This document shows, one piece after another, positions 17,556-26,955 of a DNA stretch of 64,000 bases; position 1 is the stretch's first letter, and every line of letters starts with the position of its first letter. The stretch lies in assembly GCA_002918705.1 (NCBI GenBank), contig PQKR01000005.1, forward strand, positions 310,001-374,000, written 5' to 3'. The position numbers and the translations under genes are program-made. This DNA comes from Escherichia sp. ESNIH1 (GTDB lineage Bacteria > Pseudomonadota > Gammaproteobacteria > Enterobacterales > Enterobacteriaceae). The notes beneath the pieces are model-generated. The model was not told the DNA's origin. It made no database searches and worked only from the letters and a program-made list of their open reading frames with translations.

Positions 17556-17660
17556 GTTTTGCCCTCATTGCTGGTAGTGAGCCATAAAAAGCTGTGATGT
17601 AAATCCAGGAAAATTACCTTATAGCCTATGGATTTTGATGAGTATCACACTTCGAAGTCT

Positions 17661-17688
17661 AACAGATGGAAACCGGTTTCCATCTGTT
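17661..17688. promoter_or_regulatory. 28-bp perfect palindrome, main LacI-type operator
   Basis: Bases 17661-17688 read identically on both strands; the centre is TGGAAACCGGTTTCCA with a CpG at the axis, as in LacI/GalR operators. It lies 45-72 bp upstream of the IIB start. With the copy at 17541 it should be bound by the divergent LacI-family protein. Confidence 0.75.
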
Positions 17689-17732
17689 ATCCAATCATCA
17701 TTGTAATAACTTTTAACATTTAGAGGATGGGG

Positions 17733-18050
17733 ATGATGATTAAGATCATGCTGTGCTGCTCCGCGGGGATGTCCACTAGCCTGTTGGTCAGAAAAATGGT
17801 CGAAGCGGCCGATGAAAGAGGTTTACCGGTAGAGATCGATGCGTACGGCGTAGCGGAGTTTGACACCCAGTTTCCACGCTATCAGGTGGTGCTGCTGGGG
17901 CCGCAGGTGAAATACATGCTCAATACGCTGTCAGAAAAGGCTGCCGCTCACGGCATTCCCGTTCAGCCCATTAATCCAATGGACTACGGTATGCAGCGCG
18001 GCGATAAGGTGCTGGACTTTGCTCTGTCGCTCATCGAAGCGGCACACTAA
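17733..18050 (+). CDS. PTS cellobiose/beta-glucoside-type IIB component
   Basis: A 105-residue cytoplasmic IIB of the lactose/cellobiose PTS family. The phosphorylation-site Cys is in LCCSAGMSTSLLVRKM near the N-terminus. Three in-frame ATGs (17727, 17733, 17736) follow the AGAGG at 17722; 17733 gives the best spacing. It receives phosphate from the IIA encoded three genes downstream and passes it to sugar bound by IIC. It is the first gene of the five-gene cluster, 13 bp before IIC. Confidence 0.88.
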   Translation: MMIKIMLCCSAGMSTSLLVRKMVEAADERGLPVEIDAYGVAEFDTQFPRYQVVLLGPQVKYMLNTLSEKAAAHGIPVQPINPMDYGMQRGDKVLDFALSLIEAAH

Positions 18051-18062
18051 AAGGGTGTTCCT

Positions 18063-19388
18063 ATGAGTTCGTTATATCAATCTATGGTTGCCGTTATTGA
18101 GCAGTCCATTACGCCGCTGGCGGGACGGCTGGGGCAACAGAAGTATGTCATTGCCATCCGCGATGGCTTTACCGCTGCGCTGCCGTTTATGATCATCGGC
18201 TCCTTTATGCTGGTGTTTATCTTCCCGCCGTTCTCCGCCGACACGACCAACAGTTTCGCGCGCGGCTGGCTCGACTTCTCCCAGACCTATCGCGAACAGC
18301 TGATGCTCCCGTTTAACCTAAGCATGGGCGTGATGACCTTTTTTATCTCGGTCGGGATCGGCGCCAGCCTCGGACGGCAGTTTAATCTCGATCCGGTGAT
18401 GTCCGGACTGCTGGCGTTTATGGCCTTCCTGCTGGTGGCTGCGCCCTATGCCGACGGCAAAATCTCCACCCAGTACCTGTCGGGTCAGGGGATCTTTACC
18501 GCACTGATCACCGCGATCTACTCCACCCGCGTCTATGCGTGGCTGAAGCAGAACAACATCACCATTCGCCTGCCAAAAGAGGTACCCACCGGCGTGGCGC
18601 GCTCCTTTGAGATCCTTATTCCGGTAGTGGTGATTATCGGCACGCTGCATCCGCTGAACCTGTTTATCGAGGCGCAAACCGGCATGATCCTGCCCCAGGC
18701 AATTATGCACCTGCTGGAGCCGCTGGTCTCGGCGTCGGATTCGCTGCCTGCCATCCTGCTCTCCGTCCTGCTGTGCCAGATCTTCTGGTTTGCTGGCATC
18801 CACGGGTCGCTGATCGTTACCGGCATTATGAACCCCTTCTGGATGGCGAACCTCTCCGCTAACCAGGCCGCGCTGGCGGCGGGCACGGTGCTACCGCACA
18901 TCTATCTGCAGGGCTTCTGGGATCACTATCTGCTGATTGGCGGCGTCGGCTCTACTCTGCCGCTAGCCTTCCTGCTGCTGCGTAGCCGCGCTACCCATCT
19001 GCGGACTATCGGCAAAATGGGCATCGTCCCGAGCTTCTTTAATATCAACGAGCCGATTCTGTTCGGTGCGCCGATCATCATGAACCCGATGCTGTTTATC
19101 CCCTTCGTCTTCGTCCCGATGGTGAATGCCTGCCTCGCCTATGCCGCCACGAAGCTGGGCTGGCTGGCACAGGTCGTTTCGCTGACGCCGTGGACAACGC
19201 CAGCGCCTATCGGGGCATCCTGGGCCGCTAACTGGGCGCTGAGTCCGGTCATCATGTGCGGGATCTGTATGGTGCTGTCCGCCCTCATGTACCTGCCGTT
19301 CCTGCGGGCCTACGAGCGCTCGCTGATGAAAACCGAAGAACAAAAAGCGCAGGACGTGACGCCGCTGGCCGGAACCGTTCGCCAGTAA
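18063..19388 (+). CDS. PTS cellobiose/beta-glucoside-type IIC permease
   Basis: A 441-residue inner-membrane IIC of the CelB/ChbC family with about ten hydrophobic segments. It contains AGIHGSLIVTGIMNPFW and the sugar-binding loop GIVPSFFNINEPILFGAPIIMNP, both typical of the family. It imports a beta-glucoside such as cellobiose, coupled to phosphorylation by IIB. It sits between IIB and the GH1 hydrolase (19-bp gap, with GGGAGAG before the next start). Confidence 0.9.
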   Translation: MSSLYQSMVAVIEQSITPLAGRLGQQKYVIAIRDGFTAALPFMIIGSFMLVFIFPPFSADTTNSFARGWLDFSQTYREQLMLPFNLSMGVMTFFISVGIGASLGRQFNLDPVMSGLLAFMAFLLVAAPYADGKISTQYLSGQGIFTALITAIYSTRVYAWLKQNNITIRLPKEVPTGVARSFEILIPVVVIIGTLHPLNLFIEAQTGMILPQAIMHLLEPLVSASDSLPAILLSVLLCQIFWFAGIHGSLIVTGIMNPFWMANLSANQAALAAGTVLPHIYLQGFWDHYLLIGGVGSTLPLAFLLLRSRATHLRTIGKMGIVPSFFNINEPILFGAPIIMNPMLFIPFVFVPMVNACLAYAATKLGWLAQVVSLTPWTTPAPIGASWAANWALSPVIMCGICMVLSALMYLPFLRAYERSLMKTEEQKAQDVTPLAGTVRQ

Positions 19389-19407
19389 TCAACGGGAGAG
19401 ACAAGAG

Positions 19408-20799
19408 ATGAAATACGCATTTCCAGAGCATTTCTGGTGGGGCAGCGCCAGCTCCGCGCTGCAAACCGAAGGGCAGAGCCAGCAGGGCGGCAAAAGCGCG
19501 ACGACGTGGGACCATTGGTATGCGAGCCAGCCGTACCGTTTTCACCAGCAGGTCGGCCCGCAGGACACCTCAACGTTTTACCAGAACTGGCGACAGGATA
19601 TTGCCCTGCTCAAGCAGCTCAACCACAACAGCTTTCGGACCTCGCTGAGCTGGTCGCGGCTGATCCCGGACGGCGTGGGCGAGGTCAATCCTGAGGCGGT
19701 GGCGTTCTATAACAGCGTTATTGATGAGCTGCTGGCCCAGGGGATCACACCGTTTATCACCCTGTTCCACTTTGATATGCCGATGGTGATGCAGGAGAGA
19801 GGCGGCTGGGAGAACCGCGAGGTGGTAGAGGCCTTTAGCCGCTATGCGAAGATCTGTTTCGACCTGTTTGGCGACCGGGTACTACACTGGTTTACCTTCA
19901 ACGAGCCGATTGTGCCGGTGGAAGGTGGCTACCTGTATGACTTCCACTACCCCAACGTGGTGGATTTTAAACGCGCGGCGACGGTGGCCTACCATACCGT
20001 GCTGGCGCACGCCTCGGCGGTGCGAGCTTACCGTGCCGGGCACTATGCCGGCGAGATCGGCATCGTCCTCAACCTGACGCCGTCCTATCCACGCTCAAAC
20101 AACCCGGCGGACCTGACTGCCGCGCACCATGCCGATCTGCTGTTTAACCGCAGCTTCCTCGACCCGGTGCTGCTTGGCGAGTATCCGGCAGATTTAGTCG
20201 CGCTGCTGAAAGAGTACGATCAGCTGCCTGCCTGCCTCCCGGAGGACAGCGCTCTAATTGCCGATGGCAAAATCGACCTGCTGGGGATCAACTACTACCA
20301 GCCAAGACGCGTGAAGTGCCGCGACAGCGCGGTTAACCCGGCCTCGCCGTTTATGCCGGAGTGGCTGTTTGATTATTACGAGATGCCGGGCCGGAAAATG
20401 AACCCCTATCGTGGATGGGAAATATACGAACCGGGTATTTACGACATCCTCACTAATTTACGCGTTAATTACGGCAACCCGCGCTGCTTTATTTCAGAGA
20501 ACGGCATGGGCGTCGAAAACGAGCAGCGTTTTATTGAGAATGGCCAAATTAACGATCAATACCGAATTGAGTTTGTGTCCGGTCACCTGAAGTGGCTGCA
20601 TAAGGGTATTCAGGAGGGCTGTCACTGCCTCGGTTACCATATGTGGACGTTTATTGATAACTGGTCGTGGTGTAACGGCTATAAAAACCGCTACGGTTTT
20701 GTGCAGCTCGATTTAGCCACCCAGACGCGAACCATTAAACGCAGCGGAAAGTGGTTTGCCGCTGCCGCTGCCAATAACGGATTTAACGAGGAGCAATAA
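19408..20799 (+). CDS. 6-phospho-beta-glucosidase, GH1
   Basis: A 463-residue glycoside hydrolase family 1 enzyme. The acid/base Glu166 is in WFTFNEP and the nucleophile Glu364 is in CFISENGMG. It hydrolyses the 6-phosphorylated disaccharide delivered by the adjacent PTS to glucose-6-phosphate and glucose or an aglycone, in the cytoplasm. It lies between the IIC and IIA genes; the IIA start follows its stop by one base. Length and motifs are normal for BglA/AscB-type enzymes. The exact aglycone preference is unknown. Confidence 0.92.
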   Translation: MKYAFPEHFWWGSASSALQTEGQSQQGGKSATTWDHWYASQPYRFHQQVGPQDTSTFYQNWRQDIALLKQLNHNSFRTSLSWSRLIPDGVGEVNPEAVAFYNSVIDELLAQGITPFITLFHFDMPMVMQERGGWENREVVEAFSRYAKICFDLFGDRVLHWFTFNEPIVPVEGGYLYDFHYPNVVDFKRAATVAYHTVLAHASAVRAYRAGHYAGEIGIVLNLTPSYPRSNNPADLTAAHHADLLFNRSFLDPVLLGEYPADLVALLKEYDQLPACLPEDSALIADGKIDLLGINYYQPRRVKCRDSAVNPASPFMPEWLFDYYEMPGRKMNPYRGWEIYEPGIYDILTNLRVNYGNPRCFISENGMGVENEQRFIENGQINDQYRIEFVSGHLKWLHKGIQEGCHCLGYHMWTFIDNWSWCNGYKNRYGFVQLDLATQTRTIKRSGKWFAAAAANNGFNEEQ

Positions 20800-20800
20800 G

Positions 20801-21103
20801 ATGATTGAACTGGAAGAGGCCGTCATGGAGATTATCGTCAACGCCGGCCAGTCGCGCAGCCTCTGCTTTGAGGCGCTGCACGCCGCGCGCGAGGGCAACT
20901 TTGACGAAGCAAATAGCCTGCTGCGTGAGGCGGACGGCTACGCCCGCCAGGCGCACCATATGCAGACCAAGCTGATCGAGCAGGACGCCGGGGAAGCCCG
21001 CCAGCCGATGACCTTAATTATGGTTCACGCCCAGGATCATTTAATGACCTCGCTGCTGGCCCGTGAACTGTCGGAAGAGATTATTCGTCTTTATCAACGC
21101 TAA
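20801..21103 (+). CDS. PTS lactose/cellobiose-type IIA component
   Basis: A 100-residue helical IIA. The family's active-site segment IMVHAQDHLMTS (His76, His80) is present. It takes phosphate from HPr and hands it to the IIB at the head of the operon. The ATG at 20801 follows GAGGAG, which lies inside the end of the GH1 gene; upstream in-frame codons overlap the GH1 gene and are not needed. Its position after the glucosidase rather than beside IIB/IIC is a less common order. Confidence 0.9.
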   Translation: MIELEEAVMEIIVNAGQSRSLCFEALHAAREGNFDEANSLLREADGYARQAHHMQTKLIEQDAGEARQPMTLIMVHAQDHLMTSLLARELSEEIIRLYQR

Positions 21104-21170
21104 TTAATTATGGAGAAATAGTCAGTCAGTTTTTAAGTAATCTGTACCTCACAATTAATGGTGATAGCGC

Positions 21171-21200
21171 AACTATTCCGCATCAAGCGGCGGGATAGTT
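21171..21200 (+). promoter_or_regulatory. Intercistronic hairpin between PTS IIA and porin
   Basis: AACTATTCCGC, a short ATCAA loop and GCGGCGGGATAGTT form a stem with one small bulge, 36 bp before the porin start. It is not followed by a T-run on the + strand, so it is more likely an RNA-processing or attenuation element that separates porin expression from the PTS genes than a full terminator. Confidence 0.45.
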
Positions 21201-21236
21201 ATTGTCTAAAAATAATATATTAGATTGAGACAAAAA

Positions 21237-22616
21237 ATGAATATCAATAAGAAACTTCCAGTCGCGCTGGCGGTGATGGCTGCCCTTTGCTCTGGTTCAG
21301 TCAGCGCCCAGGAGTTTACTCAGGAACAGATCGACGCGATTGTGGCAAAAGCAGTGGATAAAGCTCTCGCGGAGCGGCAAAAAAAAATGGATGCGGCGAT
21401 CGATAAGAAAGCCGATGTCATTACCGAGCTGCAAACCGCGGCCCAATCGCCAGATATGGCCATTCCCTTTGGCGTGAAGTTTACCGGCTATGCCCGCTAC
21501 GGGGCGCAGTTCCAGGGCGGCGATCAGAAGTTCGTTGGCGTTGACGGATCCTATAACGGCTCCTCCGCCATTGGCCGTCTGGGCAACGAGGGCAACGGCG
21601 GTGAATTCCAGCTCTCGAAAGCGTTTAAAGGCGATAACGGCGCTATCTGGGACATCAACGTGATGTTCGATCACTGGGGCGACGAGGTGAACCTGAAAAA
21701 AGCCTACGCCGGGGTGACCAATATTCTGGCATCCAACCCCAACGCCTACCTGTGGGCAGGCCGTGACTTCCACCAGCGTCCGCAGCAGGGTATCAACGAC
21801 TACTTCTGGATGAACCACGACGGCCAGGGCGCAGGGGTGAAAAACTTCGACATCGGCGGCGTGCAGTTTGACGTCGCGGCAGTGGCAGCGGTGGAGTCCT
21901 GTAGTCCGGAAGTGATGAACGATGAGGGCAACCCGTCGCGTATCACCTGTACCGGCGGCTCCGGCACCGGTGATAAAGGCAACTACGCTATTACCTCCAA
22001 AGTGCACGGCATGAAGGTCGGCCCGCTGGATCTCGAGCTGTATGCCAACTACGGCTTTGACTCGAAGGCGGTAGATACCGACGAGCGTAAAAACGCCTGG
22101 CAGGGCGGCGTGGTGCTGAGCCACACCGGTGAGAAAGGGGTGAATAAGGTTATTGCCCGCTACTCAGACAACTCAGACAACAGCGTCTACAACAAAACTG
22201 ACGATCTGACGACGATCTATGCCAGCTTCGAGGGGAACTATAAGTTTACCCAGCAGGCGCAGATCGAGTACCTGCTCGCCTTCCACGACTACGATAACGA
22301 TGCCAATAGCGTGGATAACCGCCGCAACTATGGCGCGATTGTTCGTCCAATGTACTGGTGGAACGACGTGCACTCTACGTGGCTGGAAGCGGGCTATCAG
22401 CGGGTCGATTTCGACCAGGGCGGGGATAACCACGGCTGGAAGCTGACGCTGTCGCAGAACATCTCCATTGCGATGGGGCCAGAGTTCCGCCCGATGCTGC
22501 GCTTCTATGTCACCGGTGGCCAGGTGGATAACGATCGCACCGCGCGAGTAAACGGTACGGAAGAGAGCAATCTGGATTCGTTCAACGTCGGTGCGATGTG
22601 GGAAGCGTGGTTCTGA
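21237..22616 (+). CDS. Carbohydrate porin, LamB/BglH/ScrY-like
   Basis: A 459-residue outer-membrane protein. A signal peptide ends at about Ala24 (LCSGSVSAQ-EF), followed by a charged helical segment (EQIDAIVAKAVDKALAERQKK) like the N-terminal coiled coil of ScrY/BglH, then the GVKFTGYARYGAQFQGG start of the barrel and a terminal aromatic (WEAWF). It should let the beta-glucoside cross the outer membrane. The ATG at 21237 has only a weak GAGA site. It is the last gene of the PTS cluster, 133 bp after IIA. Confidence 0.88.
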   Translation: MNINKKLPVALAVMAALCSGSVSAQEFTQEQIDAIVAKAVDKALAERQKKMDAAIDKKADVITELQTAAQSPDMAIPFGVKFTGYARYGAQFQGGDQKFVGVDGSYNGSSAIGRLGNEGNGGEFQLSKAFKGDNGAIWDINVMFDHWGDEVNLKKAYAGVTNILASNPNAYLWAGRDFHQRPQQGINDYFWMNHDGQGAGVKNFDIGGVQFDVAAVAAVESCSPEVMNDEGNPSRITCTGGSGTGDKGNYAITSKVHGMKVGPLDLELYANYGFDSKAVDTDERKNAWQGGVVLSHTGEKGVNKVIARYSDNSDNSVYNKTDDLTTIYASFEGNYKFTQQAQIEYLLAFHDYDNDANSVDNRRNYGAIVRPMYWWNDVHSTWLEAGYQRVDFDQGGDNHGWKLTLSQNISIAMGPEFRPMLRFYVTGGQVDNDRTARVNGTEESNLDSFNVGAMWEAWF

Positions 22617-22632
22617 TGTAGTTCGCGCGTCA

Positions 22633-22660
22633 TGCCCGGCGGCGCAGCGCCAGCCGGGCA
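22633..22660. repeat. REP-like inverted repeat
   Basis: TGCCCGGC and GCCGGGCA pair across a GCGCAGCGCCA-type loop. It lies between the convergent porin and nepI genes and may end transcription from one or both sides. Confidence 0.6.
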
Positions 22661-22668
22661 GAGAGCAA

Positions 22669-23853
22669 TTACCCTTTTACGCGTACTTTCGCAGCCACTA
22701 GCAGCGCCGTCAGCAGCATCAGGCTGCCGGAGAGCACCAGCGGCGAGAGCAGGCCGAGGTTATCGAGTGCGTAGCCACCGACCGCCGCACCGCAGGTATT
22801 GGCAAGCTGGATCACCGCAACCTGGATCGATCCAGCCTTTTCCGCCTGATCCGCCAGCGAGCGGGTGATCCACGTCGACCAGCCCACCGGCACCAGCGCA
22901 AAGCCTAATCCCCACACCACCGTAACCGCAGAGGCGACAGTTTTATCGCTTCCCCAGAGGATCAGCGTCAGGGCGCTAAGGGCCAGCACCAGCGGCGCGG
23001 CGGTCAGCGCCGTTTTCAGCGATTTTTTCAGGAACGCGGACGACATCGAGGTGCCGATAAAGCTGGCGATACCGAAGCTGAGCAGCACCAGCGTCAGGCC
23101 GTCAACGTCAAAGCCTGCCATGCTCATATAAATAGGGCGAATATAGGTGAAGAAAGCGAACTGGCCGGCAAAGGCCATAAAGATGGCGATCATCCCCGCC
23201 AGCACGCCTGGGCGCTTGAGGATGCCAAACATATGTTCCTTGTGCTGCATCGGCTCGCCTGGCAGGGAGGGCAGCGCTTTCCAGACCCACAGTGTACAGA
23301 CGATCCCCATCACCGCCGCCGCGTTAAAGACGTTTCGCCAGCCGATAATACCGCCAAGGAAACTGCCCAGCGGAGCGGCGATCACCAGCGCAATCGACAC
23401 CGCGCCAAAAATCACCGACAGCGCCTTGGGTACCACACGCATCGGGACCAGGCGCATGGTGAGCGAGGCGGACATCGCCCAGAAGCCGCCGAGAGCCAGG
23501 CCTAAGCAGGCGCGCCCGATGAGCAGCAGGGTGAAGCTGTTGGCAAACGACACCAGCAGGCAGGAGAGGGTCAACAGCACCGAGAAGATCAGCACCACAT
23601 AGCGGCGATCGGTGGTGCGAATGGTCTGGGTAATAAACAGGCTGGCGAACATGGCAATAAAGGCGGTCATAGTGACCGACTGCCCGGCGGTGCCCTCAGA
23701 GATACCTAAGTCTTGTGCCATAGGCGTCAGCAGGCTGACCGGCAGAAACTCTACGGTGATAAGGCAGGCCACGCAAAAGGCGACGGCGAAGACGGCTGAC
23801 CAGTTTGGCCGAGCCAGTTCCGGGTGGGGTTTTCCCTGTAAATGCTCACTCAT
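22669..23853 (-). CDS. nepI: Purine ribonucleoside efflux pump NepI
   Basis: A 394-residue MFS protein matching E. coli NepI (YicM), which exports inosine and other purine ribonucleosides. Recognisable stretches are [29 protein letters not shown] in TM1 and [25 protein letters not shown]-like sequence in TM4. The start is the ATG at 23853 with GGAGG five bases upstream; a longer frame to 23874 lacks a site. yicN follows upstream at 24062, as in E. coli. It is flanked by REP elements and probably transcribed alone. Confidence 0.88.
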   Translation of the reverse strand: MSEHLQGKPHPELARPNWSAVFAVAFCVACLITVEFLPVSLLTPMAQDLGISEGTAGQSVTMTAFIAMFASLFITQTIRTTDRRYVVLIFSVLLTLSCLLVSFANSFTLLLIGRACLGLALGGFWAMSASLTMRLVPMRVVPKALSVIFGAVSIALVIAAPLGSFLGGIIGWRNVFNAAAVMGIVCTLWVWKALPSLPGEPMQHKEHMFGILKRPGVLAGMIAIFMAFAGQFAFFTYIRPIYMSMAGFDVDGLTLVLLSFGIASFIGTSMSSAFLKKSLKTALTAAPLVLALSALTLILWGSDKTVASAVTVVWGLGFALVPVGWSTWITRSLADQAEKAGSIQVAVIQLANTCGAAVGGYALDNLGLLSPLVLSGSLMLLTALLVAAKVRVKG

Positions 23854-23962
23854 TTTGCCTCCAGGCAACGTCACATTGCGGTAAAGTCGCGCAGTGTAAC
23901 ATTCTGAGTGTGACGCATTTAACGTTTTAGCAACTTATACAGTGAAATGTGCAATTGATTGT

Positions 23963-24040
23963 GCCCGGCGGCGCTGCGCTTGCCGGGCCTACGGGGTCGA
24001 GCATGATGTGTAGGCCGGATAAGCGTAGCGCCATCCGGCG
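23963..24040. repeat. REP/BIME pair
   Basis: Two units, 23963-23992 and 24010-24040, each with the GCCGG...CCGGC-type stem, lie between nepI and yicN. Confidence 0.8.
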
Positions 24041-24061
24041 TTAGTGCAGATGCTGCGGTAC

Positions 24062-24514
24062 TCAGTGCAACCAGTGGACGCCCTCTTCGGGCATAAAGAA
24101 GGCGTTGTAGCGCATCTGGAAGTTGTTGATCTCCGCCATATCCGGCTCCAGCTCACGCAGGAAACCCAGCGCCAGACGCACCTGGGCATCGGTCAGTGGT
24201 GCGGCAAGGCGGGCCTTTTGCAGCGTACGATGCCAGTAGTGGAGGTTCTGCTCGCTGCTATCGACAATGCACGCCTGCCAGATCAGCAGCGTCTGGGCGG
24301 CATTCTGGAGATGCGCCTCGTCCGGACGGGAGAGATACTGGATGTACTCCGCCCCCGCCGCTTTACCCAGCTGATCGATCATCGATTCAACCGGCATCGG
24401 CGTGGTGCCCAGCCGCTCGCTCAGACGGCGTACCGCCCGCCGGGAGTCGGAGGTTAAGACTCTGAAACCTACTACAAAAACAATAACCAGCGTCGCCAGC
24501 GTTAACCAAATCAT
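24062..24514 (-). CDS. yicN: DUF1198 family protein YicN
   Basis: A 150-residue protein matching the YicN family (DUF1198). One N-terminal membrane segment (MIWLTLATLVIVFVVGFRVL) is followed by a soluble helical domain. The function is unknown. It sits beside nepI as in E. coli. On its upstream side, however, deoX follows after 65 bp, where E. coli has adeQ, adeD and uhp genes. It may be cotranscribed with the deo genes; no terminator is evident in the gap. Confidence 0.8.
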   Translation of the reverse strand: MIWLTLATLVIVFVVGFRVLTSDSRRAVRRLSERLGTTPMPVESMIDQLGKAAGAEYIQYLSRPDEAHLQNAAQTLLIWQACIVDSSEQNLHYWHRTLQKARLAAPLTDAQVRLALGFLRELEPDMAEINNFQMRYNAFFMPEEGVHWLH

Positions 24515-24579
24515 GAAAGCTCCTGCCCTGTACCGGAATGCTTATCATAAAGGTAAACGCGGCGACGCATACAGTCTCT

Positions 24580-25596
24580 TTAGTGCGCTATCCCTGTCGT
24601 CACCTTAAAGCTACGGCTCTCCTGCGGGGCCAGCGTCAGCAGGCTGCCGTTGGCCTGTGCCGCCAGGAACCCTTCCGGCCGGCAGGTGGCTGGCAGGGCG
24701 AATGCCGCCACCTGCTGATCGCCGTTGTACAGAATCCAGCGCGTCGCATAGTTGAACTCGGCGCTGGAGAACCGGGTCACGAAGGTCGTGCCGTCCGGGC
24801 CCGTCATTTGAAACTCCGGCGTCGCGGTGTAGCGATCCAGCCTGTCGGCAAAAAAGACAATCTCGGGATCGTAATATTCCGGTTCGCTCAGCGTCTTCAG
24901 CGTGGTTTCACCCTGCTGGATACGCTGGTTGAACGCCAGCCACTGCTCGGTAGGTTTCACATGTGCCGGAATGGACTCCCGCAGCGCCAGCGCCTCGTCC
25001 GGCAGGTTCTGGCTGAAGGTCGCCTCTGGCACATAGGCGTAGTTCATATGGCACATGTACTGGAGCGGCATCGCTACCGAGGCCAGGTTGGTGACCGTCA
25101 TATCAATGTCGAACAGCGCACTGGCTTTACGCAGCGTGACCGCAGGCTGCGCCAGGTAGTGGTGGCCGAAGCCCATCACATACTCGTAGCGGCCCCCTAC
25201 GCGCAGCGTGTCGCCGTCGAACTCCAGCCAGGCCTCGTCCATCGCCGCGCAGGCCATCTCTCCGTGCAGCGCATGGCTGTCCTCCGGGGAGGGGCAGCCG
25301 TTTGCCAGCAGGCCCGAGTGGAAGGCGAAGCAGCCGTAGGTTTCGACGATCTCTTTGGCCGGCTTCGGCTGGCTGAACATGTTGCGCATGGTCAGCTCGT
25401 GGCCGTCAAACTCCGCGTCCCAGATCATCTGCCCCAGCCAGGGTAAGATCACCAGGTGACCGCGAGCGTTTGCCACCCTCAGCCCCTCAACCCCGCTTGG
25501 GTAGCGGAAGGCGCTGACCGTAAAATCACCGTTCTCCAGTAGCGTACGCGGCTGCGCGGTAAAAAGCTCACGCCACAGTGGCAAACAGGTTTTCAT
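24580..25596 (-). CDS. deoX: DeoX, DUF4432 aldose epimerase-like protein of deoxyribose use
   Basis: A 338-residue protein of the galactose mutarotase-like fold (DUF4432) with HGEMACAAMDEAWLEFDG and CHMNYAYVPEATFS. In Salmonella and pathogenic E. coli this protein (DeoX) belongs to the deoxyribose cluster deoQKPX, and the gene order here is the same. An epimerase or mutarotase activity on 2-deoxy-D-ribose is plausible, but DeoX has no firmly known reaction. GAGGAG precedes its start, 11 bp after deoP. Confidence 0.85.
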   Translation of the reverse strand: MKTCLPLWRELFTAQPRTLLENGDFTVSAFRYPSGVEGLRVANARGHLVILPWLGQMIWDAEFDGHELTMRNMFSQPKPAKEIVETYGCFAFHSGLLANGCPSPEDSHALHGEMACAAMDEAWLEFDGDTLRVGGRYEYVMGFGHHYLAQPAVTLRKASALFDIDMTVTNLASVAMPLQYMCHMNYAYVPEATFSQNLPDEALALRESIPAHVKPTEQWLAFNQRIQQGETTLKTLSEPEYYDPEIVFFADRLDRYTATPEFQMTGPDGTTFVTRFSSAEFNYATRWILYNGDQQVAAFALPATCRPEGFLAAQANGSLLTLAPQESRSFKVTTGIAH

Positions 25597-25607
25597 AGCG
25601 ATTCTCC

Positions 25608-26924
25608 TCAGGAAGCGGTGGCTGCGGTAAGTTCGCGACGCACTTTACTTTCACGCCAGAAGTAGACGCCGACGTAGACGAAGCAGAGCATAGAGACGAT
25701 GAACGAGAGCTGTAACGAGTGGAACATGTCCGCTACGTAGCCCTGCACCGCGGGTACGACCGCCGCGCCGACAATCGCCATAACGATCACCGCCCCCGCC
25801 ATCTCGGTATGCTCGTTGTCCACCGTATCCAGCGTACCGGCGTAGATAGTGGCCCAGCATGGTCCAAACAGAATGCTCACCAGCACCGCCACGTAGACCG
25901 CGCTAAAGCTGGGAGCCAGCGCCACATAGGCCAGAAACAGTGCGCCGATAACAGAGTAGAGGATCAGCACCTTCTCCGGGTTGAAGCGCGTCATCAAAAT
26001 GTTGGCCACGAACTTGCCGATAAAGAAGCAGGCAAAGCTGTAGACCATAAAGTTAGAGGCATCCCGCTCGTTGATATCTCCCAGCTCCAGCGCCAGGCGG
26101 ATGGTGAACGACCAGACCGCAACCTGCATACCCACATAGAGGAACTGTGCCAGAATACCGCGGCGGAAGCGGGCGTTGCTCGCCAGATAGCGTAGCGTAT
26201 CCATTGCCGACGGGCGCTTACGGTTCGCCGTTTGCGCCACTTTACAGGTCGGGAAGCGGGTTAACATAAACAGCACCATCACCACGACCAGTACCATGAT
26301 CATGTACTTATACGGCTCAAGCGTGTTCTCCAGCATCAGCACCTTGAAGTTGTGGATCTGCTCCGGCGTCATGCCCGCCATCTGCTTTTCAAGACTATCG
26401 CCTTCGGAGAAGACCAGGTACTTGCCGAGCAGAATGCCCGCCGCCGCCCCAATCGGATAGAAAGTCTGGCTAATATTGAGGCGCAGCGTAGCGTGGGATT
26501 TTGGCCCCAGCATGGAGCTGTAGGTGTTGGCGGCGGTCTCAAGGAAGCTTAAGCCGATAGCAATCGCAAAAATCGCAGCGAGGAACATGGTGTAGGTTGC
26601 CATGTGCGACGCCGGGAAAAAGAGCGTACAGCCGACAATGTAGAGCGTCAGGCCAATTAAAATCGCAATCTTATAGCTGCTCTTTTTAATAACCAACGAT
26701 GCCGGAATAGCAATTAAGAAATAGCCGCCGTAAAACGCACTCTGCACTAAAGCAGAGGCGAAGTTACTCAGTGAAAATACGCTTTTAAACTGCGTAATTA
26801 AAATATCATTTAACGCTGCGGCGCAGCCCCATAATGGGAACAGGCACGATAACAAAATAAACTGGAACAGAGGTGTCTTATTCAGATACCCATCAGGCAT
26901 CTGAACGATGTTTTTATCGTTCAT
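25608..26924 (-). CDS. deoP: Deoxyribose permease DeoP (FucP family MFS)
   Basis: A 438-residue, 12-segment MFS transporter of the FucP family, with LFPLWGCAAALNDILITQFKSVF in the first segment (FucP-like LWGFAN..ND pattern) and FLETAANTYSSMLGP in TM4. With deoK downstream of the same promoter it is the deoxyribose:proton symporter DeoP. It lies 31 bp after deoK and 11 bp before deoX, as in Salmonella. Confidence 0.88.
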   Translation of the reverse strand: MNDKNIVQMPDGYLNKTPLFQFILLSCLFPLWGCAAALNDILITQFKSVFSLSNFASALVQSAFYGGYFLIAIPASLVIKKSSYKIAILIGLTLYIVGCTLFFPASHMATYTMFLAAIFAIAIGLSFLETAANTYSSMLGPKSHATLRLNISQTFYPIGAAAGILLGKYLVFSEGDSLEKQMAGMTPEQIHNFKVLMLENTLEPYKYMIMVLVVVMVLFMLTRFPTCKVAQTANRKRPSAMDTLRYLASNARFRRGILAQFLYVGMQVAVWSFTIRLALELGDINERDASNFMVYSFACFFIGKFVANILMTRFNPEKVLILYSVIGALFLAYVALAPSFSAVYVAVLVSILFGPCWATIYAGTLDTVDNEHTEMAGAVIVMAIVGAAVVPAVQGYVADMFHSLQLSFIVSMLCFVYVGVYFWRESKVRRELTAATAS

Positions 26925-26955
26925 AGTGCTACCTTTTACAGTGCAGGGGTTTTTA

